A stretch of 64,000 nucleotides of DNA, taken from Diphasiastrum complanatum (Eukaryota; Streptophyta; Lycopodiopsida; Lycopodiales; Lycopodiaceae). The stretch covers positions 58,233,600-58,297,599 of the forward strand of contig CM055096.1 in assembly GCA_029204225.1 (NCBI GenBank), in the 5' to 3' direction. The notes beneath the pieces are model-generated. The model ran no database searches. It saw only the letters and a list, made by a program, of their open reading frames with translations, and was not told where the DNA came from. The position numbers and the translations under genes were made by a program. Of this stretch, positions 55,664 through 64,000 are shown piece after piece. Every line of letters begins with the position of its first letter. The first letter of the stretch is position 1.

Positions 55664-56222
55664 CTCCAATACTAAATGAAAACTAAATGAAATATTCTAA
55701 TTTTCAAAGGGATATTCTAGATTCTCCCTTTGGCGTGGAGGTAGCCGCTTCTAATCTACAAAGATTTCAAAGTGTGTGATCGTCCAAACAATAAAGATCA
55801 GCATGGGAAAAGTATGAAGACTCGAATTCGATCCAAAAATTTAACACAACGAACAATGGCCTATACTCACCTGCGCATTGATCCGCTATCAACTACTGAC
55901 TTTCATACTGGAGTTATTGGTTCGGTGGGCGCCTCCTATACTGCCTCACTGTTGATTGTACACATGCGCGTTGATCCGATACTAGGCCATTGCATGGCCC
56001 GCACCAAACAAATTGCTCGTCTTCATCCTGGCCCGCATCAATGGTTCCTCTTGGTCTCTCATTGCGTGTCGCCATTAGTCCAAATTATTTCTATGGAAGT
56101 TGAGTATGAATGAGAACAAAGAGAATGAGAGGTATACCTAAGAATGACAAGAAGTTCCTAAACTATAGGGATTAGTTAACTATAGTTTATAACTATTTAT
56201 GTCAAATCAACCTCAAGTGTAC

Positions 56223-56471
56223 ATACACCTTATAGTACCAATAAATATGTTCACCTTGGCGATAATAGCACACAAGCTATTAAAGGTGAAGGTACTGTAA
56301 GATTGAGCTTTGCAAGTGACCAATCTAAGCTACTCTCTAAAGTCTTGTATGTACCAAACTTATCTACGAATATGCTCTCTATAAGTAGAATCACAGATGT
56401 AGGACATAGAGTAGAATTCGAGTGTGATCAGTGCAAAGTAGTTGATAGAACAGGAAGATTCTAGAACTCGA
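56223..56471 (+). pseudogene. Copia J protease fragment
   Basis: The plus strand reads NKYVHLGDNSTQAIKGEGTV, LSKVLYVPNLSTNMLSISR and CDQCKVVDRTGRF then a stop. It is almost the same sequence as copia E protease (33960-34166) but without that copy's 33-bp gap. Sequence after 56471 seems to continue the element in a shifted frame (KRHGYLYKLSHL-like) and then fades. Confidence 0.8.
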
Positions 56472-57409
56472 AAAGAGACATGGATACTTGTATAAATTAA
56501 GTCATTTATAAAAGTATCTATTGTTCTTGATCTCGACTATCCTCGTGATAAAGTCGAGTTATTTGTCTGTCAAGACCTTCTAGTTGGTAAACAGACTAGG
56601 AGACCATTTAAGCAGTCACCCACGATCTCCCACAGACAACACATCCACTTTGTACTTTCTTCATCTGCACACCTATAAAATTATGTTTATATGTTGGATA
56701 CCATTTGCATATTCCACAACGTGTGTGAAAAATAATTTCATCAGAAGCTTATCAGAGATAGACGAAGTAGATGCTTTTGCGCATCAATTCTTTGTATTGT
56801 CAGTAATAGGTTTATTCCTTTCACAGATTGGATTAGCTTTGTAGGGCATGCGGTTTCGTTTGCTATTGTCTTGTGCTCAACAACATTATTGACCTGTATA
56901 TTTTGCTAGACTTAATCTGATAATAGCTCTGTTTGTTCTGTGTTTAGATTTGTGTCAATATTGCTATGCTTTTCTACATTCTGTCTGACTCTCTTATTGC
57001 TTAATCTGGCAGTCTGTTCTTAGCAAATTATCATTAGTCTAGTTGTTCGTGACTAATGTTAGGTCTTGGCTTTCACGACTGATTATAAGTCAAGCTTAGT
57101 CTAGTTCTTCGCGAATCATTCGCGACTAATAATTTGTCTAGTTGTTCGCGACAAATTATCCTTCTGATGTTTTGTTGCTTAATGTTGGGCTATGTAATCA
57201 GATCGAACGTGATTTCAATCACTAACATTCTGTTCATTTCTGATAGGCATAGTCATGCTTAGGGAAAGAGTGAGATAGCTCATTCCGCTGCGCACGCACA
57301 CTTTCTGTTCGAGTTTGTTTCTCTTTCGAGTTTCGAGTTCGCTTCTTTTCGTGTTCGTTTCTTTTAGAGCTAATTTTTGTTCCTCTCTCTCACACACCCT
57401 CGTTCTCCA
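56472..57409. other. Unclassified, with short tandem motifs
   Basis: No gene recognised. At 57033-57160 a motif GTCTAGTTGTTCGCGACTAAT recurs three to four times with variation. The stretch 57290-57400 is rich in TTCGAG/TTCG and CT, which looks like an LTR or 5' leader. Confidence 0.4.
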
Positions 57410-57850
57410 ACAGAAAAAGCCTTCATCTCGGTAGAGAGAATCCAACAAAATACACTCGGGTAGAGAGAGAAGATTAAGATTGACAAAATAGTGTAGAAAT
57501 CTCATTCACTCCAAAAAAAGCTCTCTAACTTGATTGGACCAATTTGATGGATTCCTAGATTTTGATTTTTCACTAACTCTCATGCCAACACATAGTGATG
57601 AGACACACACCCAACATCAACTTGAAAAATGTAATCAGCCCAACGTGACTCATGCTATGTCACTTTCTACTTTTGGCCTAATCATGACTTGGCATTTGTA
57701 CAAGTCTATTTTGCCACTAATGCCAAAAATGGCCCTATCACCTACTCACACATAAATAGATGTCTATAAAACTTTAAGTACCCCTAACTCAACATGACTG
57801 AAACACTTTTGCTTATTTTCCACACGTGTGAGATTTCCTCACATACAAGA
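57410..57850 (-). mobile_element. Diverged copia F-type LTR remnant
   Basis: Shares the doubled CTCGGGTAGAGAGAGA motif, the layout and the CACACGTGTGAG element with the copia F LTR but is strongly diverged. It lies beside the 320-bp repeat at 57870-58180, the same pairing as at 25391-26450. Confidence 0.5.
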
Positions 57851-57869
57851 ATTTGTGAAATATCCAAGC

Positions 57870-58180
57870 TAGATCTTGCTAGTTTTTCACAAAACGGGTA
57901 GCTTGAAATGTAATACGGGAACCATCATATATCTAAACACAAATTTTTGAGAGTAAACTCATGCAATTGAGGTTTATTTTGAGGTTTAAAAAACACTTAT
58001 TATGAGGTCCATATCTCTAGTTATTCCAGGTCCATAGTTGCGATTACTCTGTGGTCTATTCCAAGGTGCCACAATTTTTAAAAAAAAAAACTAAAACAAA
58101 ATGGAGCCATGTGTTGGCTCCATTCTACCCCAAAATGGGACTCCATTAGACCTCAGAAGTCTTGTCACCACTTGCAAAAT
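57870..58180. repeat. Dispersed repeat, inverted copy
   Basis: Reverse complement of 26129-26450: GGTCTATTCCAAGGTGCCA, poly-A, AAAATGGGACTCCATTA. Diverged by more than the two copies in the 4.4-kb units differ from each other. Confidence 0.7.
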
Positions 58181-59829
58181 TTTTGTTGGTGTAGTTGATT
58201 AAAATTTAAGAAAACAGAGAGTTAAATTTGTGCAATTAAATTAAGTATGAAAGACTAAAAACAAGTTTTAAATATCAATATGTAAAAAAAAATGGTCCAA
58301 GCTCAAAATGTTTATAACATCAATAGTTTATACAGAATTATTGTCTTGTTAATAAAAATGATAAATGCATATGTATAAAAAATTTAAACTCTAAGTAGAT
58401 CTATTTGAGTGACTTTCGGGACTTTGCATTAAACATGTTGCTTTCCTTTTGACGTTTCATATCTTACGTACAGCTCTATGCAGGAAGAGAATTTTCTCAT
58501 TCCCGACGTATTGCTTTATTACTAAGTCTAAATATACCTCAGTCTTAATCAATGGAGGTCAGATTTAGTTGGCTATGTTGTCATCTTTTTCTATGAACTG
58601 GACCGCTGTATTTCACTTCTGTTTTATACCTTAGTATCGCAGCCCACATCTTGAGATTTATTGAAGTCCTTGTTTGTTTGGAATGGATCTCTCAAATCCA
58701 TTCACAATGGAAATGTGATCGTGCTGCAGCCTACTGAAGTTCCTATTAATTCCTCCTATCTTCTGGCACGTGAGATTTGGCCCGGCAAGTGCCTCGCTTC
58801 TGCTGTCCGCCCAGCATTGGGCTCCAGTGTTCGGGAAACCTTTTTGAGGTTTCCATCCAAAAACCGATATGTGAAAAAGTTCTTCGGTCCCTATTGAGTG
58901 ACATGCTCTTACTTGCCGGTTTTCCCTTATAGAACCCAAGATTTATGACATAAAAAATCTTGTACAATTTTTGCCATGCCGATTTTTGGAAAAAGATGTC
59001 GGTTCCATTCTTGAACTATGTCGGCTTTCCCGAACACTGACTGGGCTCCTTGCTGCTGCTGGCCATGTGGCATACCTCAGATTATCCCATAATCACTTGA
59101 GCTAAAACCATTTGCTAACATATATAGTGAAATTGCCTAGTCTAAAAATATTCTATCACTTGAAAATGCATATAACAAAGTACATGTTGGCACGTTGATT
59201 CCGTACATCCTACACTGTCATGAGTTGTATTTGTATATTTTATTCCTAAAACTCTGTCACTTGAAAACGTATATAACAAAGTAAGACCCCATTTCAAGAA
59301 TTTTAGGGTTACAAGTCACCATCATAAATTCACATTTTAAACACCATACTACACAAAATCCAAACAAACATCTACATAGCAATAACTTGAACGATTGAAG
59401 CTGAACTTGGAGAAAGGAATTCTATTGACTGATCACCCGTGGAAGCTGTATGAACATCTTAATTCGTGAAGCTATTGAAGAAGTGCTAATTTTTATGCAA
59501 GTGATATTTTATTTTCCAATTTCAACTATGATTTTGACATTCTAAGGGCTTTGTGAACCCTCGTCAATGGCATCTCAATGTCATTGAATCTTTTGCAACT
59601 CTCTCCACAAGGAACTTGTAATCATTTACTATATAAGAGATTGGGAAAATTTCCTGCTTTCCCACGGATTTGCCTAGTTATGAAATCAATTTGGACCATT
59701 TTTAATTGCCAGGTGAAAAAATGTATGTGGATCAATTTAATCTAGGAAACTTTTAATTTACTAGGCACATTTTTATCGTTTTTTTTTTATTTGCTAAAAG
59801 TGTGTTAATCTAATTCAAAAAAAAGGGCA
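58181..59829. other. AT-rich spacer, mostly featureless
   Basis: 58190-58430 is AT-rich. 58440-58528 is copy 2 of the short repeat at 33871-33959. 58620-59080 is more GC-rich, with open frames on both strands that I do not recognise. In 59150-59290 a block CACTTGAAAA-GTATATAACAAAGTA appears twice. No gene is supported. Confidence 0.45.
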
Positions 59830-60563
59830 ATATTCTGATGGAGACAAACCATCAAAACTGTTAATGGCTTACAATAGTAGCAACGAAGACTACGACAACT
59901 GGTATCTAGACAACGATGCTACCCAACACATGACACCCCGACGGGAGCGGTTTATTAAATATGAAGCTAATACCATAGATCAATTCATCTATCTTGGAGA
60001 TTTAAGCACCATCTATGTTGAAGGCAAAGGGACAATCAAGGTAGTGTTCAATATCACTCTCTCTATTTATGTTCTGAATGTTTTTCACGTACCTCAGCTA
60101 TCTAAAATCCCATTGTCAATTTTCTAGATAATTGATGCGGGTTACACTGTTACTTTCTCATCTGAATAGTGTACAATCTTTGAAGAAGATACTACTCTGA
60201 GTACCTGCACTAGAGTCAAAAATTTATATGTATAGACCTCCTTTCTAAGGTTCTAAAGTAGTTTCCATAATTGATATTAGTAGTTCAAATGAAAATGTAA
60301 ACGATCATGCTATACTATAGCATAGTCGATTTGGACACGTGAATACAAGATCACTTTCTTACATGCGTTGTAATAATTTAGTTGATGGATTGTATTTCCC
60401 TCTTTCATTAGATTTTTTTTATGAATCTTGCATCTATGGCAAACACTCTAGAAGCAGATTTCCCAGATCACATTCCATCAAAACAAAACATGTATTAGAT
60501 CTTGTACATAGTGATCTTTGTGGTCCAATGCCAACTCCATCCTTAGGAGATGCAATTTATTTA
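59830..60563 (+). pseudogene. Copia I protease to integrase fragment
   Basis: The plus strand gives protease (NWYLDNDATQHMTPRRERF, where the usual DSGA is DNDA; VFHVPQLSKIPLSIF) and, after stops, the integrase zinc region (FGHVNTRSLSYM, YESCIYGKHSRSRF) and core start (VLDLVHSDLCGPM). It ends at 60563, where the 3' flank of the germin-like gene begins. It is diverged from the other copia copies. Confidence 0.8.
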
Positions 60564-60989
60564 TTTTGTTACAAACTTTAGCCAGAAATCGCTGTTCGAG
60601 ATACGAACTAGATGACTAATTCCTCAACAACTCGCTGGATAGAAAGCATGACCAATGACCATATTCTGATTAGAAGACTTGGTGATCAATTTTCATAGGT
60701 ACGGGTGCAAATACATCTGAGTCAAAGCAAAGCGATGAGTACCCTTATTACTGAAGAAGGATCAGTCTGCCATCAGAGGCTAAAGACGAAATTTAAACAC
60801 TTCAGACTGCGGTAGTAGTATGTATAAATTACGGCTTTGAAACAACTATCAGTTTCGAACAGCAGATTGCAGGCTGCAAGATATTCAAACATTTATTATA
60901 ATCAAGATAATCAAATGTTATTATTATCGAATGTCGAGATGGCAATTGACGTTGCAAGTGGCTTCGATGATCAATTGACGTTGCAGGAA

Positions 60990-61676
60990 TTATTTGGAGC
61001 CTGAGAAAATTGTTTTCAGTTTGTCCACTGTCTTCTTATCCAAGAAAAGTGATTTCTCTAGCACTTCATCCTTCATGTCTGAGCCGAAAAAGGAATCCCC
61101 AGTGGCCTGGAAGCCAGGGTATTGGCTGTTCAGAGCAACCACGGCTTGAGCTGGTGCATCTTGAGCTACATTCAGCTGAAAGTGAATGAGTCCTCTTGGA
61201 AAGATCATGAGCTCATTTTTGCTGAGGACCTTGGCAAATAGCTTGTTGTCAGCAGTGACAAAACCAGCGTACACACTTCTTTCTATAATATAAATGATCT
61301 CGGATGCACGGGGGTGGGTGTGAGGCCGGATCACTCCTCCCGCTGCAAACTGAAGCCTGGCAAAGGTAAGCCCAATGGTGTTTAAGCCCGGAAATGTATC
61401 CACCTGAGCAAATTGAGCGCTGGCTCTGAAACTGTTGTTAGTCGGGGAAGGAATTACCAAGCCATCATAAACGAAATCCTCTGTCGTGACACTGGCTGGT
61501 TTTTTGCAAGGGTAGCCGTTCACGTATATATCCTTGGTAAGATCAGCAACACAGAAGTCCTGTAAAGGATCCGGATCGGCAGCATTGACATTGACAGGCG
61601 CGAATTGTAGCAGGAGCAAGGCCAGGAATATCAGCAGCCAGCCTGCAAGGATATTGAAAGAGGTAGAGGCTTGCAT
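60990..61676 (-). CDS. Germin-like protein (cupin), 228 aa
   Basis: An intact intronless gene for a secreted germin-like protein, the plant apoplastic cupin family that includes Mn-dependent oxalate oxidases and superoxide dismutases. The chosen Met (61676) opens a signal peptide with a Leu-rich core (residues about 11-25), probably cleaved before ADPDPLQDFC. An in-frame Met 28 codons upstream would spoil the signal peptide and lies in the leader. Features: Cys42 and Cys57, the usual N-terminal disulfide; a possible N-glycan site at Asn80; box 1 PHTHPRASE with metal ligands H119, H121, E126; box 2 FPRGLIHFQLN with H165. The Gly usually found after box 1 (EG) is Arg (IIERSV). Length is normal for the family. 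Enzyme activity cannot be told from the sequence. A broken inverted copy is at 32774-33850. Confidence 0.9.
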   Translation of the reverse strand: MQASTSFNILAGWLLIFLALLLLQFAPVNVNAADPDPLQDFCVADLTKDIYVNGYPCKKPASVTTEDFVYDGLVIPSPTNNSFRASAQFAQVDTFPGLNTIGLTFARLQFAAGGVIRPHTHPRASEIIYIIERSVYAGFVTADNKLFAKVLSKNELMIFPRGLIHFQLNVAQDAPAQAVVALNSQYPGFQATGDSFFGSDMKDEVLEKSLFLDKKTVDKLKTIFSGSK

Positions 61677-61833
61677 TTTGTCTAGAATGAACTTTGTTGC
61701 CAGTTTCCAAATGGATGGCAAAGAGAGCCTATACAAAGTAAGATTGACTATGAAAAACACTTGGAACTAGACTGTGTGTCGCTGCTGAAACGAGAGTATG
61801 ATGACTCATGTGTGAGAGTGGGATACACAAGGG

Positions 61834-61843
61834 ATATATATAT
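61834..61843 (-). promoter_or_regulatory. TATA-like element of the germin-like gene
   Basis: An alternating TA run (ATATATATAT) lies about 160 bp upstream of the start codon on the minus strand, leaving room for a leader of roughly 125-130 bp. The same run is kept in the broken copy near 33088-33098. Confidence 0.6.
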
Positions 61844-61845
61844 GG

Positions 61846-62618
61846 TGGTGGATATGGAGGCAAGGTTTGTAATGGACATTGGCATAAAAAGTGTTCATGT
61901 GACACACTCTATTTCCTTGAGAGCACGGGTACACACCATGCTTCTTTTAAAAGTAGATGAAGTGTCATTCAGCCATTTGGCCAGTAATATCCATATGTAT
62001 TGGCTGGGAGTAAACTTGCTACCGCTTGTACCAAACCTTGCCACTCCAGCAGCTTGAGCCTACTACACTTTCTAGTAAGCTTCCTCTCGAGCGAATACGT
62101 GTTAGGTAACAAGTAGCACCTTATGAAAAGTGTAGCCTCTTAGACCACATACTAGAGGAATATTTGTCTACCCTACCATGGATACCCTAAAAGTACAGTA
62201 ATACTATGCAAAGTCCATGGATAGACCCATTTTGTCGCATAAGTGGCTTGGTGGCCAATTTTGATGAGCTTGCTAGAGCAGATGAAATCTAAGCCCTAGC
62301 ATTGAACGTGCAAAATGGGTATGTCCCTCCTACCTTTCCATGATGTTATAGGCCAAGGTTGCTTGATCTATAAGCCATTATGTGTTCTTTCATGGCCATT
62401 TTGCATTTTGGAAGGCCATTTTGCTTTCTGTTTTCGGTGTTGTGATTATGCCTTTTAAATCATGCTCATATGTTGCAAAAAAATGCCATCCTAACCTGAT
62501 ATAAGTAAATATTGAGTTTTAACTAAGTATTAATCTTATTTTGGACATGAACGAAGCCATGGTGGAGTTTCTAATGATAATGGTTTTGTACTTGACTTTC
62601 AGAAGGGCTTGTCTTATG
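61846..62618. repeat. Upstream tandem duplication, unit 1
   Basis: The gene's upstream region is present twice in tandem with a period of about 785 bp; unit 2 is 62619-63420. Matching blocks: AAAAGTGTTCATGTG-CACACTC, GGCCATTTTGC, CTCATATGTTGCAAAA, GCCATGGTGGAGTTTCTAATGATA, GTACTTGACTTTC. No coding sequence is present in either unit. Confidence 0.8.
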
Positions 62619-63420
62619 CATATATAAAGTGGTGGAGATAGAAGCTAGATTCTTAATCTACATTGGCAAAAAAAGTGTTCATGTGGCACACTCTCATTCC
62701 TTTAGACTAGAGTTCCTACACTCTAACATAACAACGATGTGCCATTCAACCATTCGTCCATTACAACCCATATTGGTTGGGAGTAAGCGTGCTACCGCTT
62801 GTAGCAAGCTTTGCCACTCCCACAAAGTGAGCCTGCTACAAGGTGTAGCATAATTCATTTTAAAGAATACGTAGTATGTAGCACCCTAGGAAAAGTGTAA
62901 CCTCTTAGACCATAGATTAGAGGAATGTTTGTCCACCCTAAAAGTACAACAATACTATGCTATAGCCATGGATACACCCATTTTGTCCTGTAAGTGGCCT
63001 GATGGCCAATTTCAATGAGCTTAGTAGAGTGAGATGAGGCTGAGTAGTGAACAAGCAAATGGGCATGTCCTCTTGTTGTTTCATGAAATTATAGGCCAAG
63101 GTTGCATGCTATGATTTCTGATGACCGTTTTGTATTTTGGAAGGCCATTTTGCTTTTCATTTCCAATTGTGCCATAATTCTACCTTGTAAATCACGCTCA
63201 TATGTTGCAAAAGCGTTCCATCCTAATTTTTGTTTCTTGTGTTGTGATTCTATCATGTAAATCACAATCATATGTTGCAAAAACATGCCATCCTAACCTT
63301 ATAAAAGTAAATATTGAGTTTTAAGCCATTATTAATCTTATTTCAAAGACAAAGGTAGCCATGGTGGAGTTTCTAATGATATAGATTATGTACTTGACTT
63401 TCAAAAGGGCAAGACTTGTG
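62619..63420. repeat. Upstream tandem duplication, unit 2
   Basis: The outer copy begins at CATATATAAAGTGGTGGAGATAG, corresponding to the TATA-containing start of unit 1 (TATATATGGTGGTGGATATGG). It is diverged by many substitutions and small indels, so the duplication is old. Confidence 0.8.
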
Positions 63421-64000
63421 CCTTCAAAGAGTGTACCTCTTTTTTCTCAATGTCTCCCATTTTAAGGGGCTTGGAGCGTAAAACAAAATAACACATCAAC
63501 TAAACTATCTTGATTTAATAAAAATGTACATATCATTATAAAAAATCTCCAAAACTTCTAAAGAATTTTATCCAACTAGTTTCTAGAGCCTCGAGTGGCC
63601 CACTCCATCAAGAAATTTCATGATGGAGCACTTTTTAAATTATAAATTAGCAATGTATTGGCTTAAATACAATTTTTACCAGGAATTGTGCATAAAGTAG
63701 AGCACCCTTAAAATAGAACTTCACAATTTCCAATTCTTAATTTACTATGATGAGGTGCATGTGAATCCAAGGTACTTCAAAATCTAAGGCTCAATATCAT
63801 ACATATTTTATACTAGTCCTAACATCTCTTAAAAAAGAAAATAATCTATCAATTATTAGGAAGTTAACATCCTTCAAAATATCTATGAAACCAATTATGG
63901 AGAAAAGTTGCTAGGTCCAACCAAGTCACCATTTTTTAACTTTCTAGAACACTGCTTTCAAGTGAATCAAAAGACCAAGTGTCAAACTAGAATTAATATG
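63421..64000. repeat. Distal upstream region shared with 45230-45770
   Basis: AT-rich non-coding DNA similar to 45230-45770 in the same orientation. The first 100 bp have no clear partner. The window ends within the similarity. Confidence 0.6.

Larger units (their letters stand above)
51777..56222. repeat. 4.4-kb segmental duplication, copy 2
   Basis: Direct-orientation partner of 25016-29386. Order and content are the same: copia F leader, primer site (52141-52151), LTR (52152-52888), the 320-bp repeat (52890-53210), LTR-like remnant (53245-53813), conserved open stretch (53813-54091) and foldback (54561-55663). The right edge is CCTCAAGTGTACA, as in copy 1. Confidence 0.9.

Noticed and set aside
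58658-58939. Open frames on both strands near 58.7-58.9 kb
   Set aside because: Overlapping frames on opposite strands, no recognisable motif, and no second copy to test conservation.
61677-61760. A 28-codon upstream extension of the germin-like frame
   Set aside because: It would place charged residues ahead of the signal peptide. The region behaves as 5' leader and the broken copy does not support it.
1-64000. tRNA or rRNA genes and bacterial-type defence systems
   Set aside because: No cloverleaf, rRNA signature, operon structure or ribosome-binding pattern was seen; the tRNA-like matches are only retrotransposon primer sites.

Overview
The window looks like intergenic DNA from a large, repeat-rich seed-plant genome. 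Nested Ty1/copia and Ty3/gypsy LTR retrotransposons, CACTA-type transposon remnants and AT-rich spacers fill almost all of it, and only one intact host gene is visible: an intronless germin-like protein gene on the minus strand at 60990-61676. A gymnosperm is my guess from the overall style. That is inference; nothing in the sequence proves it.

Layout. 1-850: a truncated copia LTR joined to half of a CACTA transposase remnant, followed by a piece of germin-like 5' sequence. 850-2970: unclassified. 2973-10915: a minus-strand Ty3/gypsy pol remnant split by a complete, apparently young copia element (3144-9006; 654-bp LTRs that read as identical, AGATC target duplication, one open 1316-codon gag-pol). 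10.9-14.2 kb: unclassified repeats and a gypsy-family LTR. 14.2-18.5 kb: two broken plus-strand copia copies. 18.9-19.3 kb: minisatellite and (GA)n. 19.7-22.6 kb: a broken minus-strand copia whose short LTRs appear to have AGTT...AACT ends. 22.6-23.3 kb: the other half of the CACTA transposase, then degenerate CCCTAAA-like DNA. 23.5-32.8 kb: minus-strand copia remnants around a 4.4-kb unit that holds a 1-kb foldback. 32.8-33.8 kb: a broken germin-like copy. 34-35.3 kb: another minus-strand copia. 35.4-43.1 kb: a decayed plus-strand copia carrying a nested gypsy derivative. 43.1-46.4 kb: CACTA remnant with a solo LTR, a second germin 5' fragment and a copia RT scrap. 46.4-51.6 kb: a plus-strand copia whose reverse transcriptase has been replaced by 1.07 kb of unrecognised coding-like DNA. 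51.8-56.2 kb: second copy of the 4.4-kb foldback unit. 56.2-60.6 kb: copia scraps and repeats. 61.0-63.4 kb: the germin-like gene and a tandemly doubled upstream region.

How the parts relate. Shared junctions give relative ages: copia A is younger than the gypsy element it splits; a gypsy derivative went into copia C; a solo LTR went into the CACTA remnant, whose other copy serves as the empty site; and the 4.4-kb unit was duplicated after a copia LTR had already landed in it. Germin-like sequence occurs four times (one intact gene, one broken inverted copy, two 5' fragments beside CACTA remnants), which suggests shuffling of a host gene by transposons. No tRNA, rRNA, CRISPR or bacterial-type features were seen. 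All identifications come from reading motifs and comparing copies within the window; no database search was done.
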